Shown here piece after piece: positions 1-6,333 of a stretch of 10,793 bases of DNA. The stretch is from an uncultured Planctomycetaceae bacterium (GTDB lineage: Bacteria; Planctomycetota; Planctomycetia; Pirellulales; UBA1268). Made by a program: the position numbers and the translations under genes. The DNA is taken from contig CALAZQ010000159.1 in assembly GCA_937926325.1 (NCBI GenBank), positions 1 to 10,793 of the forward strand, given 5' to 3'. The notes under the pieces are model-generated. The model saw nothing but the letters and a program-made list of their open reading frames with translations. It was not told the DNA's origin and made no database searches. Positions within the stretch are counted from its first letter, which is position 1; every line of letters begins with the position of its first letter.

Positions 1-1
1 G

Positions 2-529
2 CCGGCCACCCACCAGGCGGTCATCGACATCGGCTACATCTTCAAGAACCACGCTCGGTTCAAGACCTCGATGGACAAGATGCGAGACGAGGTCATGGCG
101 GCCGAAAATGGCCTCAAGGCTGAGCGGGACCGGATCAACGGGCTGGTTGAGCAGCTCAAGGGCTTCAACCCCGGCACGCCCGAATTCAAGAAGCTGGAAG
201 CCGAAGTCGCCAAGGCCCAGGGCGAGTTCAACGTGACGGCCCAGCTGCAGAAGAAGGACTTTATGGACCGCGAGGCTGCGGTCTATCACGAAGTCTTTGG
301 TGAGATCGAAAAGGCGGTGGCCCAGTTCGCCCGCGAGCATGGCATCGCTGTCGTGCACCGGTTCGATGGCGATCCGGTCGATTCCGGTGATCGCAATCAG
401 GTGCTTCGTGGCATCACCAAGCCGCTGGTCTACTACGATCCGACCATCGACATCACCCCCGATGTGCTGCGGATGCTTAATGCTGGTGGTGTCGCCGCCG
501 CTCCTGGCCGCCAGCCCCTGAGCCGCTAG
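2..529 (+). CDS. OmpH/Skp-family periplasmic chaperone, 5' truncated by window edge
   Basis: This is the C-terminal 175 residues of an OmpH (Skp-like) protein. The frame is open from base 2 to the TAG at 527-529, so the start and signal peptide lie outside the window. The first visible residues (HQAVIDIGYIFKNHARF) match the opening strand of the OmpH fold. They are followed by a long charged, coiled-coil-like helix of about 90 residues rich in Lys, Glu, Gln and Ala. The C-terminal part (VVHRFDGDPVDSGDRNQV, then KPLVYYDP and DITPDVLRMLN) closes the fold. Family members act in the periplasm as chaperones holding unfolded outer-membrane proteins on their way to the Bam complex. The position directly upstream of lpxC agrees with the envelope-biogenesis clusters of many diderm bacteria. 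The family call is well supported; the specific chaperone role is inferred from the family. Confidence 0.85.
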   Translation, partial: PATHQAVIDIGYIFKNHARFKTSMDKMRDEVMAAENGLKAERDRINGLVEQLKGFNPGTPEFKKLEAEVAKAQGEFNVTAQLQKKDFMDREAAVYHEVFGEIEKAVAQFAREHGIAVVHRFDGDPVDSGDRNQVLRGITKPLVYYDPTIDITPDVLRMLNAGGVAAAPGRQPLSR

Positions 530-559
530 CCGGCTGCCTCGTCTGCCTGCGTTTCCCGG

Positions 560-594
560 CCGCGTGCGGTGGCCCTGTCGGCTGCCGCACGCGG
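560..594 (+). terminator. Strong stem-loop between ompH-like gene and lpxC
   Basis: A perfect 10-bp inverted repeat, CCGCGTGCGG (560-569) and CCGCACGCGG (585-594), continues inward through two G-U wobbles and three Watson-Crick pairs to a 5-base loop (575-579), giving a stem of about 15 bp. No T-run follows directly; a pyrimidine-rich stretch (CCTTTTCTCTTTC) begins only about 18 bases later. It could attenuate transcription, stabilise the 3' end of the ompH mRNA, or mark a processing site. The hairpin is directly visible; its function is inferred. Confidence 0.45.
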
Positions 595-639
595 GACGCG
601 GGAAGCTTGTCACCTTTTCTCTTTCGCAGGACTTTCGCC

Positions 640-1599
640 GTGACTGCTGCACCGGGAATGGCGACCGCTACCGTGGCCGGCCCGGCGGAACAGGCCTGCT
701 GTCGCTTTCAGCAGACGCTCAGGCGACCGGTTGTGGTCAGCGGCCGGGGTTATTGGAGTGGCGAGGCAAACCGGGTGGAGCTTCGCCCGGCCAGTGTTGG
801 CAGCGGCATCGTCTTTGTCCGCGACGACCTGGGCGGCCTCAGGGTGCCGGCAACGTTGAGCTGGCGGGTTGAGGCCTCCAGCCGCACCAATCTGCAGGCG
901 GGGCCCGCGACGGTGGAAATGGTCGAGCATCTGCTCAGTAGCCTGGCCGGTCTGGGCATCGACTGTTGTGAGGTCGGCCTGACGGCGGCCGAACTGCCTG
1001 GCCTCGACGGGTCGGCCGCAGCGTTTGTGGACGCTATCGAGCAGGCTGGGATCGCCACACTTGATCAACGAATCGAGCCCCTGATTGTCACCGCTCCCAT
1101 CACCATCGCCGAACCGGGCAGCGTCGCGCGGATCGAAGCGGTGCCGCCGACGACGTCAGGACTGACGGTGAGCTATGACCTGAACTATCCCGGTCGGCCG
1201 ATTCCGCCGCAACGCTTTGAAACTGCGATCACGCCGCAGCGCTATCGCTCTGAACTGGCGGCGGCCCGGACATTTCTGCCGGAGGAGGACGCCCGCCGGC
1301 TTCAGGCAGCGGGCCGGGGGCTGACGGTTTCGACTGGTGACCTGCTGGTCTTTGGCCCTGACGGCCCGATCGGCAACACACTGCGTTGGCCTGAGGAGTG
1401 TGCCCGTCACAAGGTGCTCGATGTGGTGGGTGACCTGGCCCTCGCCGGCCGGCCGATTTGGGCCGATGTGCGGGCCAGCCGCAGCGGCCACCGGCTCAAC
1501 GCTGCGTTGGTGGCGGCGGTCCTGGCGGCAGACCGAAACAAACCGAGCCTGCCGGCGACTGGCGGTACGGCGAAACCCGAAGGAGGCGGCGATGGGTGA
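640..1599 (+). CDS. lpxC: UDP-3-O-acyl-N-acetylglucosamine deacetylase LpxC
   Basis: LpxC is the zinc-dependent deacetylase that removes the N-acetyl group from UDP-3-O-acyl-GlcNAc, the committed step of lipid A synthesis in the cytoplasm. The 319-residue product is close to the usual 300-310. The catalytic residues are present: the VEHL motif with general base E96 and zinc ligand H97, then R-H257-K-x-x-D261 and G-H284-xLN. The 27-residue spacing from H257 to H284 equals that of the E. coli enzyme (H238 to H265). GLDGSAAAFVDAI (about 121-133) and ARTF (about 209-212) are also family motifs. I chose the GTG at 640 because AGGA at 628-631 lies 8 bases upstream. An in-frame TTG at 607 would add 11 residues without family similarity and has no well-spaced ribosome site; the ATG at 658 is another option. 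The Gly-rich C-terminus (GGTAKPEGGGDG) is encoded over the ribosome-binding site of the next gene, with an 8-bp overlap. Confidence 0.93.
   Translation: MTAAPGMATATVAGPAEQACCRFQQTLRRPVVVSGRGYWSGEANRVELRPASVGSGIVFVRDDLGGLRVPATLSWRVEASSRTNLQAGPATVEMVEHLLSSLAGLGIDCCEVGLTAAELPGLDGSAAAFVDAIEQAGIATLDQRIEPLIVTAPITIAEPGSVARIEAVPPTTSGLTVSYDLNYPGRPIPPQRFETAITPQRYRSELAAARTFLPEEDARRLQAAGRGLTVSTGDLLVFGPDGPIGNTLRWPEECARHKVLDVVGDLALAGRPIWADVRASRSGHRLNAALVAAVLAADRNKPSLPATGGTAKPEGGGDG
1581..1586 (+). promoter_or_regulatory. Ribosome-binding site of the oxidoreductase gene, inside lpxC
   Basis: AGGAGG lies 5 bases before the ATG at 1592 and inside the last codons of lpxC. It fixes the oxidoreductase start at 1592, although that frame is open much further upstream, and it suggests translational coupling to lpxC. 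Confidence 0.8.
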
Positions 1600-2632
1600 C
1601 ATTCGCGTAGGGGTGATTGGCTGTGGCCATCTCGGCAAAATCCATGCCCGGCTGCTGGCCGGCCGGAACGACTGCGAGTTGGTCGGCGTTGTCGACCCGG
1701 TGGCTGAGGCTGCTCGTGAAGTGGCGGAGTCCCACGGCTGTGAGGCATTCGCTGATCCGCAGGAATTGGTTGGTCGTGTCGATGCCGCTGTGGTCGCTGC
1801 GCCGACGGGCCTGCACGCCGAGGTCGCCATTCCGTTGCTCAAGGATGGCGTCGACCTGCTTATTGAGAAGCCACTGGCGGCCAGTGTTGAGGATGCCCGT
1901 GCGATTGTTGTCACGGCCCGCCGCTGTGGGCGAACCGTTGCGGTTGGTCATGTCGAACGGTTCAATCCCGCCTGGGAACTTGCCCGCCAGCAGCCGGGCC
2001 GGCCCTTGTTTGTCGAGTCGGCTCGACTCGCACCCTTCACCTACCGCTCGCTCGATGTCGGGGTGGTCTTCGACTTGATGATTCATGACATCGACCTGGT
2101 GTTGTCGCTCGAGCCCGGCCGGCTCGAGCGGATCGAGGCCGACGGGTTGATCGCCACCGGGGGGCATGAGGATGCGGTGAAAGCCCGGCTGACCTTTGGC
2201 TCAGGCCTCGTGGCCGATCTCTCGGCGTCCCGGATCTATCCGACCCTCACCCGGCGGCTTTCGATGTGGACCAGCGAGAGCATGGTGGCAGTCGATTTCA
2301 ACGCCAAGACGGTCGATGTCGTGGCTGCCTCCGAGCAGGTGGCCGCCGGCGGCTTCCAGGCCGAGGCGGTGCCACTGGCGGAGCGGGCCACCGCCAAGGA
2401 GGTCTTCTTTCAGGAGATTCTGCCGCGGCAGATTCTGCCGGTACCCGATGCCAATGCGATCGCCTGCGAGCACGAGGATTTCCTCGGCTGTATCGGCACC
2501 ACCCGCGAGCCGCGGGTGACGGCGGCGGCCGGATCGGCGGCCCTTGAGGTGGCCACTCGGGTGCTGGACGTGCTGCGGTGCACAAAGCTCGGTGCGCCGC
2601 CCCCGATTGTCGAACTGCGCAAGTCGGCCTGA
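1592..2632 (+). CDS. Gfo/Idh/MocA-family NAD(P)-dependent oxidoreductase, candidate UDP-GlcNAc 3-dehydrogenase (GnnA-like)
   Basis: This 346-residue protein has the normal length for the Gfo/Idh/MocA family. The N-terminal Rossmann domain begins IRVGVIGCGHLGKIHARL, with the dinucleotide motif GCGHLG at residues 10-15. The conserved EKP motif is at 92-94. The C-terminal substrate domain carries VFDLMIHDIDL (159-169), where D161 and H165 fit the family's D-x-x-x-H catalytic pair. Such enzymes oxidise or reduce a sugar hydroxyl, often on nucleotide sugars. The start overlaps the lpxC stop by 8 bp, so the two should be co-expressed. In Acidithiobacillus ferrooxidans and Leptospira, GnnA of this family oxidises the 3-OH of UDP-GlcNAc so that GnnB can aminate it, giving amide-linked lipid A. 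The lpxC neighbourhood and the VGHVERFNP and DLMIHDIDL motifs make a GnnA-like role plausible. No GnnB-type aminotransferase or lpxA is visible here, so the substrate remains unproven. Confidence 0.85.
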   Translation: MGDIRVGVIGCGHLGKIHARLLAGRNDCELVGVVDPVAEAAREVAESHGCEAFADPQELVGRVDAAVVAAPTGLHAEVAIPLLKDGVDLLIEKPLAASVEDARAIVVTARRCGRTVAVGHVERFNPAWELARQQPGRPLFVESARLAPFTYRSLDVGVVFDLMIHDIDLVLSLEPGRLERIEADGLIATGGHEDAVKARLTFGSGLVADLSASRIYPTLTRRLSMWTSESMVAVDFNAKTVDVVAASEQVAAGGFQAEAVPLAERATAKEVFFQEILPRQILPVPDANAIACEHEDFLGCIGTTREPRVTAAAGSAALEVATRVLDVLRCTKLGAPPPIVELRKSA

Positions 2633-2647
2633 TCGCTGCAGTCGATA

Positions 2648-2663
2648 CGGGGCCAAAGCCCCG
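2648..2663 (+). terminator. Small hairpin after the oxidoreductase gene
   Basis: CGGGGC (2648-2653) and GCCCCG (2658-2663) form a 6-bp GC stem around a CAAA loop, 15 bases after the stop codon. There is no T-tract behind it. It is weak evidence for a transcription end or pause; the next gene on the same strand starts 67 bases further on and may or may not belong to the same transcript. Confidence 0.25.
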
Positions 2664-2729
2664 AGAGCGAATCGGACGACGCAATACAAAAGTGGCGGAA
2701 GTTGCGTTTGGTCAAAGGCGGAGACTGTG

Positions 2730-3371
2730 ATGGTCGTTTCAGTCGGGCTGGTGCTGTGCATGTTGGCGGCCTGCGGTTCGGTCACGTCAGCGGGCGATCT
2801 GCGGGCTGCAGAGGCCGATGAACATGCCCTGCCCAAGCGGATCGAATTCGACGGCTTCGAACTTGACCTGCGGCCCGGCCGGACAACGGTGGCCAAGGCG
2901 TTGCGGGGATTGCCGGCAGCGGAGTCTTCGGCTGATTTGGCCCTGCCGGTCGAACTGGTGGTAAAGGGACCTCCGAACAGCCGGGCTGGCAGCGGCGCGA
3001 TGTCTGCCGAGGTTGAACAGCAGTTCGCCTTTCTGAACGTGGCCGCCGGCTTCCTGGCCGACCGCGAATCGGTCTTCAGTGGTCCGGCCGGCTGGACCAG
3101 CCGGGTGGCGATGGAGTTTGAGGGAGAGCAGGCCAGCGGCGGGGTGGAACTGCGAACCCAGCTGCGGCAGACCGACACCACCGGCAGCGTCGGGATCGAA
3201 CTCGGCCCGCGGCTCGAGCACCGGCTGCCCAGCGGCATGCGGCTGTTCTTTAATGGCTCAGCCGAGGCAAGAACGCAGTATGACCGCACCGGTGAGCTGA
3301 CTCCAACCGCCGGACCGCTCCAGCGGCCCGAGGTGGTCGGCCTCAGCGGCACGGTCGGAATCGCCCGCTAG
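2730..3371 (+). CDS. Hypothetical exported protein, possible lipoprotein
   Basis: I do not recognise a family for this 213-residue protein. The start at ATG 2730 is supported by GGAG at 2720-2723, 6 bases upstream; a GTG lies immediately before it. The N-terminus MVVSVGLVLCMLAACGSV is hydrophobic and ends in a lipobox-like LAAC with the candidate lipidated cysteine at residue 15, but it lacks the usual basic residue near the start. Cleavage by signal peptidase I near TSA-G (about 19-22) is the alternative. The mature part is acidic and polar to about residue 95. The second half (about 122-213) shows alternating polar and hydrophobic segments (WTSRVAMEFEGEQ, GGVELRTQLRQ, GSVGIELGPRLEHRL, GMRLFFNGSAEARTQYD), which suggests antiparallel beta-strands. 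It follows the lpxC/oxidoreductase pair by 97 bp, so an envelope location is plausible. It ends 3 bp from the stop codon of the convergent permease gene. Confidence 0.65.
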   Translation: MVVSVGLVLCMLAACGSVTSAGDLRAAEADEHALPKRIEFDGFELDLRPGRTTVAKALRGLPAAESSADLALPVELVVKGPPNSRAGSGAMSAEVEQQFAFLNVAAGFLADRESVFSGPAGWTSRVAMEFEGEQASGGVELRTQLRQTDTTGSVGIELGPRLEHRLPSGMRLFFNGSAEARTQYDRTGELTPTAGPLQRPEVVGLSGTVGIAR

Positions 3372-3374
3372 CCG

Positions 3375-4898
3375 TTACGCCAGGTCGCGGTCCTGGAAGA
3401 GCACCAGGGCGACCAGGACCGCAATGGTGGCGTAGAGGCCGGCGTAGATCGCCGCCCAGCCGAGATAGCTCCAGGGGATCGGTACGCCCCCGACCACCGC
3501 CGCCTCGATCGTGAAGTGCTCAAGCACCGGTAACAGGGTCGCAAACAGCCGGCCGACAAATCGAACGATGGCCAGCTTGCCCACGCTCGACTGGACGATC
3601 AGCGGCACCAGATGCCCCAGCACGTAGATGGTGAAGCAGATGATCAGGTTCGGGATCATGCCCAGCCGGGTCGAGACCGCCAGGCTCACCGCCGCCAGCA
3701 GGATCGTCTCCAGCAGCGAGAGCACCAGGCCCGGCACAATCGTGATCATCTCGGCGGCACAGTCGCTCCAGAGTGGGTCGGTCTTGGACGATTCGCGGGC
3801 GTCGTAGACCACCTTGAGGCTGGTCGTCGCCATCAGCACTGAGCCGAGGATCAGGAAGACGAGCGTCGCCACCAGCACCAGGCCGATGTACTTGCCGATC
3901 ACGAACTGTCGGCGGGTGAGTGGCTTCGAGAGCACGGTCAGGGCGGTCCGGCCCTCAATCTCGTCAGCCACCGCCACGCTGGCCGTCCAGATCACCACCA
4001 GCAGGGCCAGCACCTTTACCAGGGTCAGGCCGCTGTCTTTGAGCATCTTCACGTCTTCCCCGAAGGTGTTGTAGGGGATGATGATGAAGCTCAGCAGCAG
4101 CACGATGCCGGCGACGATCGCCACGGTGAAGATCGGCTGGCCGATCGCCTCTTTGGTGGTGGAGGAGGCAATGGCGGCGACCCGGCGGGGAATCAGCCGG
4201 AAGGCGGTGTAGGCGAGCACCAGCACCAGCAGCGTGGCTGCCGTCAGCGGTAGGATGGCCGCCTCGGGAAACTCCGGCACCAGCCGCCAGCTGACCGCCA
4301 GTTCGGCGGGGCCAGCCGCAGCATTTCCACCAGCCGCATTGTCGGCGGCATTGTTCGTCACCTCGATCTGGGCCTTGTTGCCCAGAAAGGGATTCGCCTT
4401 GCCGTCGGTCTTGGTCCACCGCCACTCGGTCTGTGGCTCCAAGGCGATGTCCGGCACCTTCAGCAGGGCAAAGCCCTCAATCGGCTTTTGCGTCCGGACC
4501 ACAATGGGCCGGTCGGACCGGAAGGAGATCGTCGCCAACTCCTGCGGCCGAACCGGCAGGTCGATCTTTTCCAGCTCGGTCCCCGGGGCGATGGTGAGGG
4601 TCTCGGCTGACTCGTTCGGTGAAAGCATTCGCCCCAGCGAGCGGCCGATGCTCTGAACCGGTACCAACGGGGTCAGGGCGATGGCCACGGCTGAGGCGGC
4701 CAGCATCAGCCAGGCCAGCGGGCCGAGGAAGCCGTCCCGCAGGCTCGCCTGGGCCTCGGCCGCTGCCCGCGGGGCCACCAGCCGCAACAGCCCCCAGAGG
4801 GCCAGCAAGATGACCGTGGCGGAAAGGGCCCCCATGCCGACGAGCCAGATGGGGGGCAGGGCGATGAACCAGCGATTGGCGAACAGCGGCGTAATCAT
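3375..4898 (-). CDS. ABC-2-type transporter permease (NosY-like), orphan
   Basis: This is a 507-residue integral membrane protein. Hydrophobic segments fall at about 12-42, 58-80, 212-236, 255-276, 290-312, 335-358, 387-410, 413-435 and 478-502. Between the second and third lies a soluble region of about 130 residues (82-211), probably extracytoplasmic, with an Asn/Ala/Gly-rich linker (NNAADNAAGGNAAAG). The core signature ADEIEGRTALTVLSKPLTRRQFVIGKYIGL (311-340) is the coupling region typical of ABC-2/NosY-type permeases. These work with a separate ATPase to export or flip substrates; the substrate here is unknown, and no ATPase gene is adjacent in this window. I chose the ATG at 4898 because hydrophobic, permease-like sequence starts there, although no clear Shine-Dalgarno is seen. 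A TTG at 4985 would add 29 residues. The gene lies 187 bp downstream of the M16 pair, likely with its own promoter, and converges with the preceding hypothetical gene, leaving 3 bp between the stop codons. Confidence 0.8.
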   Translation of the reverse strand: MITPLFANRWFIALPPIWLVGMGALSATVILLALWGLLRLVAPRAAAEAQASLRDGFLGPLAWLMLAASAVAIALTPLVPVQSIGRSLGRMLSPNESAETLTIAPGTELEKIDLPVRPQELATISFRSDRPIVVRTQKPIEGFALLKVPDIALEPQTEWRWTKTDGKANPFLGNKAQIEVTNNAADNAAGGNAAAGPAELAVSWRLVPEFPEAAILPLTAATLLVLVLAYTAFRLIPRRVAAIASSTTKEAIGQPIFTVAIVAGIVLLLSFIIIPYNTFGEDVKMLKDSGLTLVKVLALLVVIWTASVAVADEIEGRTALTVLSKPLTRRQFVIGKYIGLVLVATLVFLILGSVLMATTSLKVVYDARESSKTDPLWSDCAAEMITIVPGLVLSLLETILLAAVSLAVSTRLGMIPNLIICFTIYVLGHLVPLIVQSSVGKLAIVRFVGRLFATLLPVLEHFTIEAAVVGGVPIPWSYLGWAAIYAGLYATIAVLVALVLFQDRDLA

Positions 4899-5013
4899 GA
4901 GGTCGATAACCAGGGGCGGAAGCGGGCCAATGAGCAATGAACAAAGATGAGCCGGAGGGAGTTTCCTGACAGTCAGTGACCGCAATGAAGGACAATCCCC
5001 AACCGAATGCCCT

Positions 5014-5042
5014 ATTGTGGCATCCGCGGCCGGTTTTCGGAA
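5014..5042 (-). promoter_or_regulatory. Possible promoter of the ABC-2 permease gene
   Basis: Read on the minus strand, TTCCGA (5042-5037) and CACAAT (5019-5014) are separated by exactly 17 bases. They match the sigma-70-type -35 and -10 consensus at 3 and 4 of 6 positions. The placement in the 187-bp gap upstream of the permease start is right, but the match is weak. The rest of the gap (4899-5085) holds only short GC-rich inverted repeats, with no gene-like signal. Confidence 0.25.
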
Positions 5043-5085
5043 GCGGCCGTGAGGCCAGAAATCCTGCCGGTGGCGGGACCGCCCG

Positions 5086-6333
5086 TCAGGCCGTGAGAGT
5101 GGCGGTGGTCAGCGGGCCGGCGAGCACCGTGGCCGCCGAGCCAGCCAAGGGCCAGGCGGTGAGCACCCGCTCGAGATCGTCACGGGTGAGCCCATCGAGC
5201 GTGCGGAGGTCGTCGGCCACCGAGCGGTAGCGGCCAGTGTGGGCCCATTCCAGCCCGACGCTGAACAGCCGCTGCCGGGGCCGCTCGCCCGCCAGCACCA
5301 CCCGCCCCAGCAGCTTGTTGCGGGCCTGATCGACCTCGGCGGCCGTCAGCCCCCCAGTCGCCTCGGCGTAGAGATCGAGGATTCGCCCCAGTAGGCCTGG
5401 GGTGTCCTCCGGCTCACAGGAGAGCTGCGTCACGAAGACGCCAGCGTCGAGGAAGTCGTGATGGTGACAGGCGGCATGTTCGGCCTGGCCGGTATCGACC
5501 AGATCCCAATAGAGCCGGCTGCCCGACTCATCACCCAGAATGACCGCCAGCAGCTTGGCTGCGAACCGGTCATTGTCGGTCTCGGCAGGACCAGCCGACA
5601 TTCGCACGGCGTATTCCAGGGCTGCCTGCTCCCGGGTGATCAGTTCGACCGGCGGCGCGGCAGTTGCAGCCTGGAAGGCCGCGGTGCGGTCGCCGGCCGT
5701 CAGCGGCTCCCAGTCGCCGCAGAGCCGCCTGGCACTCTCGACGAGCGCTGCAAAATCGACCGCCCCGCTGGCGGCCAGCACCAGATTGCCCGGCGCGTAC
5801 CGTCTGCGGTGATACTCCCGCATCGCCTCCACCGGCAGCAGCCCAATCGACTCGACCGTCCCCAACACGCTGCGGGCCAGCGGGTGGCTGCCAAAGAAGG
5901 CCGCCCGGCAGCGGTCGTCAGCGCCGAAGGGGGGCTGGTCGTCGTACATCCGGATCTCTTCGAGGATGACCTGCTTTTCGGTGTCAAAATCCTCCGCCCG
6001 CAGCGCCGGTCGCATGATCGCCGCCAGCAGTTCCACCGCCTCGTGTTGCCGTTCGGGCAGGACGGCGGCGTAATAGACCGTGTCTTCCTCACTGGTGAAG
6101 GCGTTGGCACTGGCCCCCATGGCGTCAAACCGCAGGTTGATCTCCTCGGCCGACAGCCTGTCGGTGCCCTTGAAGACCATGTGCTCCAGAAAGTGGCTCA
6201 CCCCCGAGACCGCATCGGTCTCGTCGCGGGCACCGGTCTTGACGAAGAACCCGAGGCTGGCCGAGTGGGCGGCGTCGTGGATCTCGGCGATCACGTCGAG
6301 GCCGCAGGGCAGCCGCTCATGCCGAAATTGCAT
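5086..6333 (-). CDS. M16B zinc peptidase, catalytic-type subunit
   Basis: This 415-residue protein is an M16 (pitrilysin/processing-peptidase) family member of the short M16B size. The inverted zinc motif HFLEH occupies residues 47-51: H47 and H51 bind zinc and E50 is the catalytic base. The third ligand, E126 in VILEEI, lies 75 residues after H51, the normal spacing. The second half has the duplicated domain, but where M16 proteins usually read REKRGLxYS, this one reads LVDTGQAEHAA (278-288), so the substrate-binding Arg/Tyr pair is missing. The start is the ATG at 6333, set by GGAGG at 6340-6344 with a 6-base spacer; a TTG nine codons upstream is less likely. It overlaps the upstream M16 homologue by 17 bp, indicating coupled translation. 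It probably forms a heterodimer with that partner. No signal peptide is evident, so it is likely cytoplasmic unless exported by another route. Confidence 0.88.
   Translation of the reverse strand: MQFRHERLPCGLDVIAEIHDAAHSASLGFFVKTGARDETDAVSGVSHFLEHMVFKGTDRLSAEEINLRFDAMGASANAFTSEEDTVYYAAVLPERQHEAVELLAAIMRPALRAEDFDTEKQVILEEIRMYDDQPPFGADDRCRAAFFGSHPLARSVLGTVESIGLLPVEAMREYHRRRYAPGNLVLAASGAVDFAALVESARRLCGDWEPLTAGDRTAAFQAATAAPPVELITREQAALEYAVRMSAGPAETDNDRFAAKLLAVILGDESGSRLYWDLVDTGQAEHAACHHHDFLDAGVFVTQLSCEPEDTPGLLGRILDLYAEATGGLTAAEVDQARNKLLGRVVLAGERPRQRLFSVGLEWAHTGRYRSVADDLRTLDGLTRDDLERVLTAWPLAGSAATVLAGPLTTATLTA

Noticed and set aside
2012..2030. Overlapping GTCGAG/CTCGAC and CGAGTC/GACTCG inverted repeats
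   Set aside because: Short 6-bp arms within coding sequence; explained by codons for VESARLA at this GC content.
2201..3352. Long open frame on the minus strand (383 codons) across the oxidoreductase end and the hypothetical gene
   Set aside because: It overlaps two convincingly coding plus-strand genes, has no recognisable motif, and is the expected antisense shadow of high-GC third-codon bias.
4899..4985. 29-residue N-terminal extension of the ABC-2 permease from a TTG
   Set aside because: The hydrophobic permease-like sequence begins at the ATG at 4898; the extension has no supporting ribosome site. Not fully excluded.
5045..5097. Direct repeat GGCCGTGAG (5045-5053 and 5089-5097)
   Set aside because: Nine GC-rich bases repeated twice, one copy at the end of the M16 gene; likely chance, and no attachment-site or mobile-element context.
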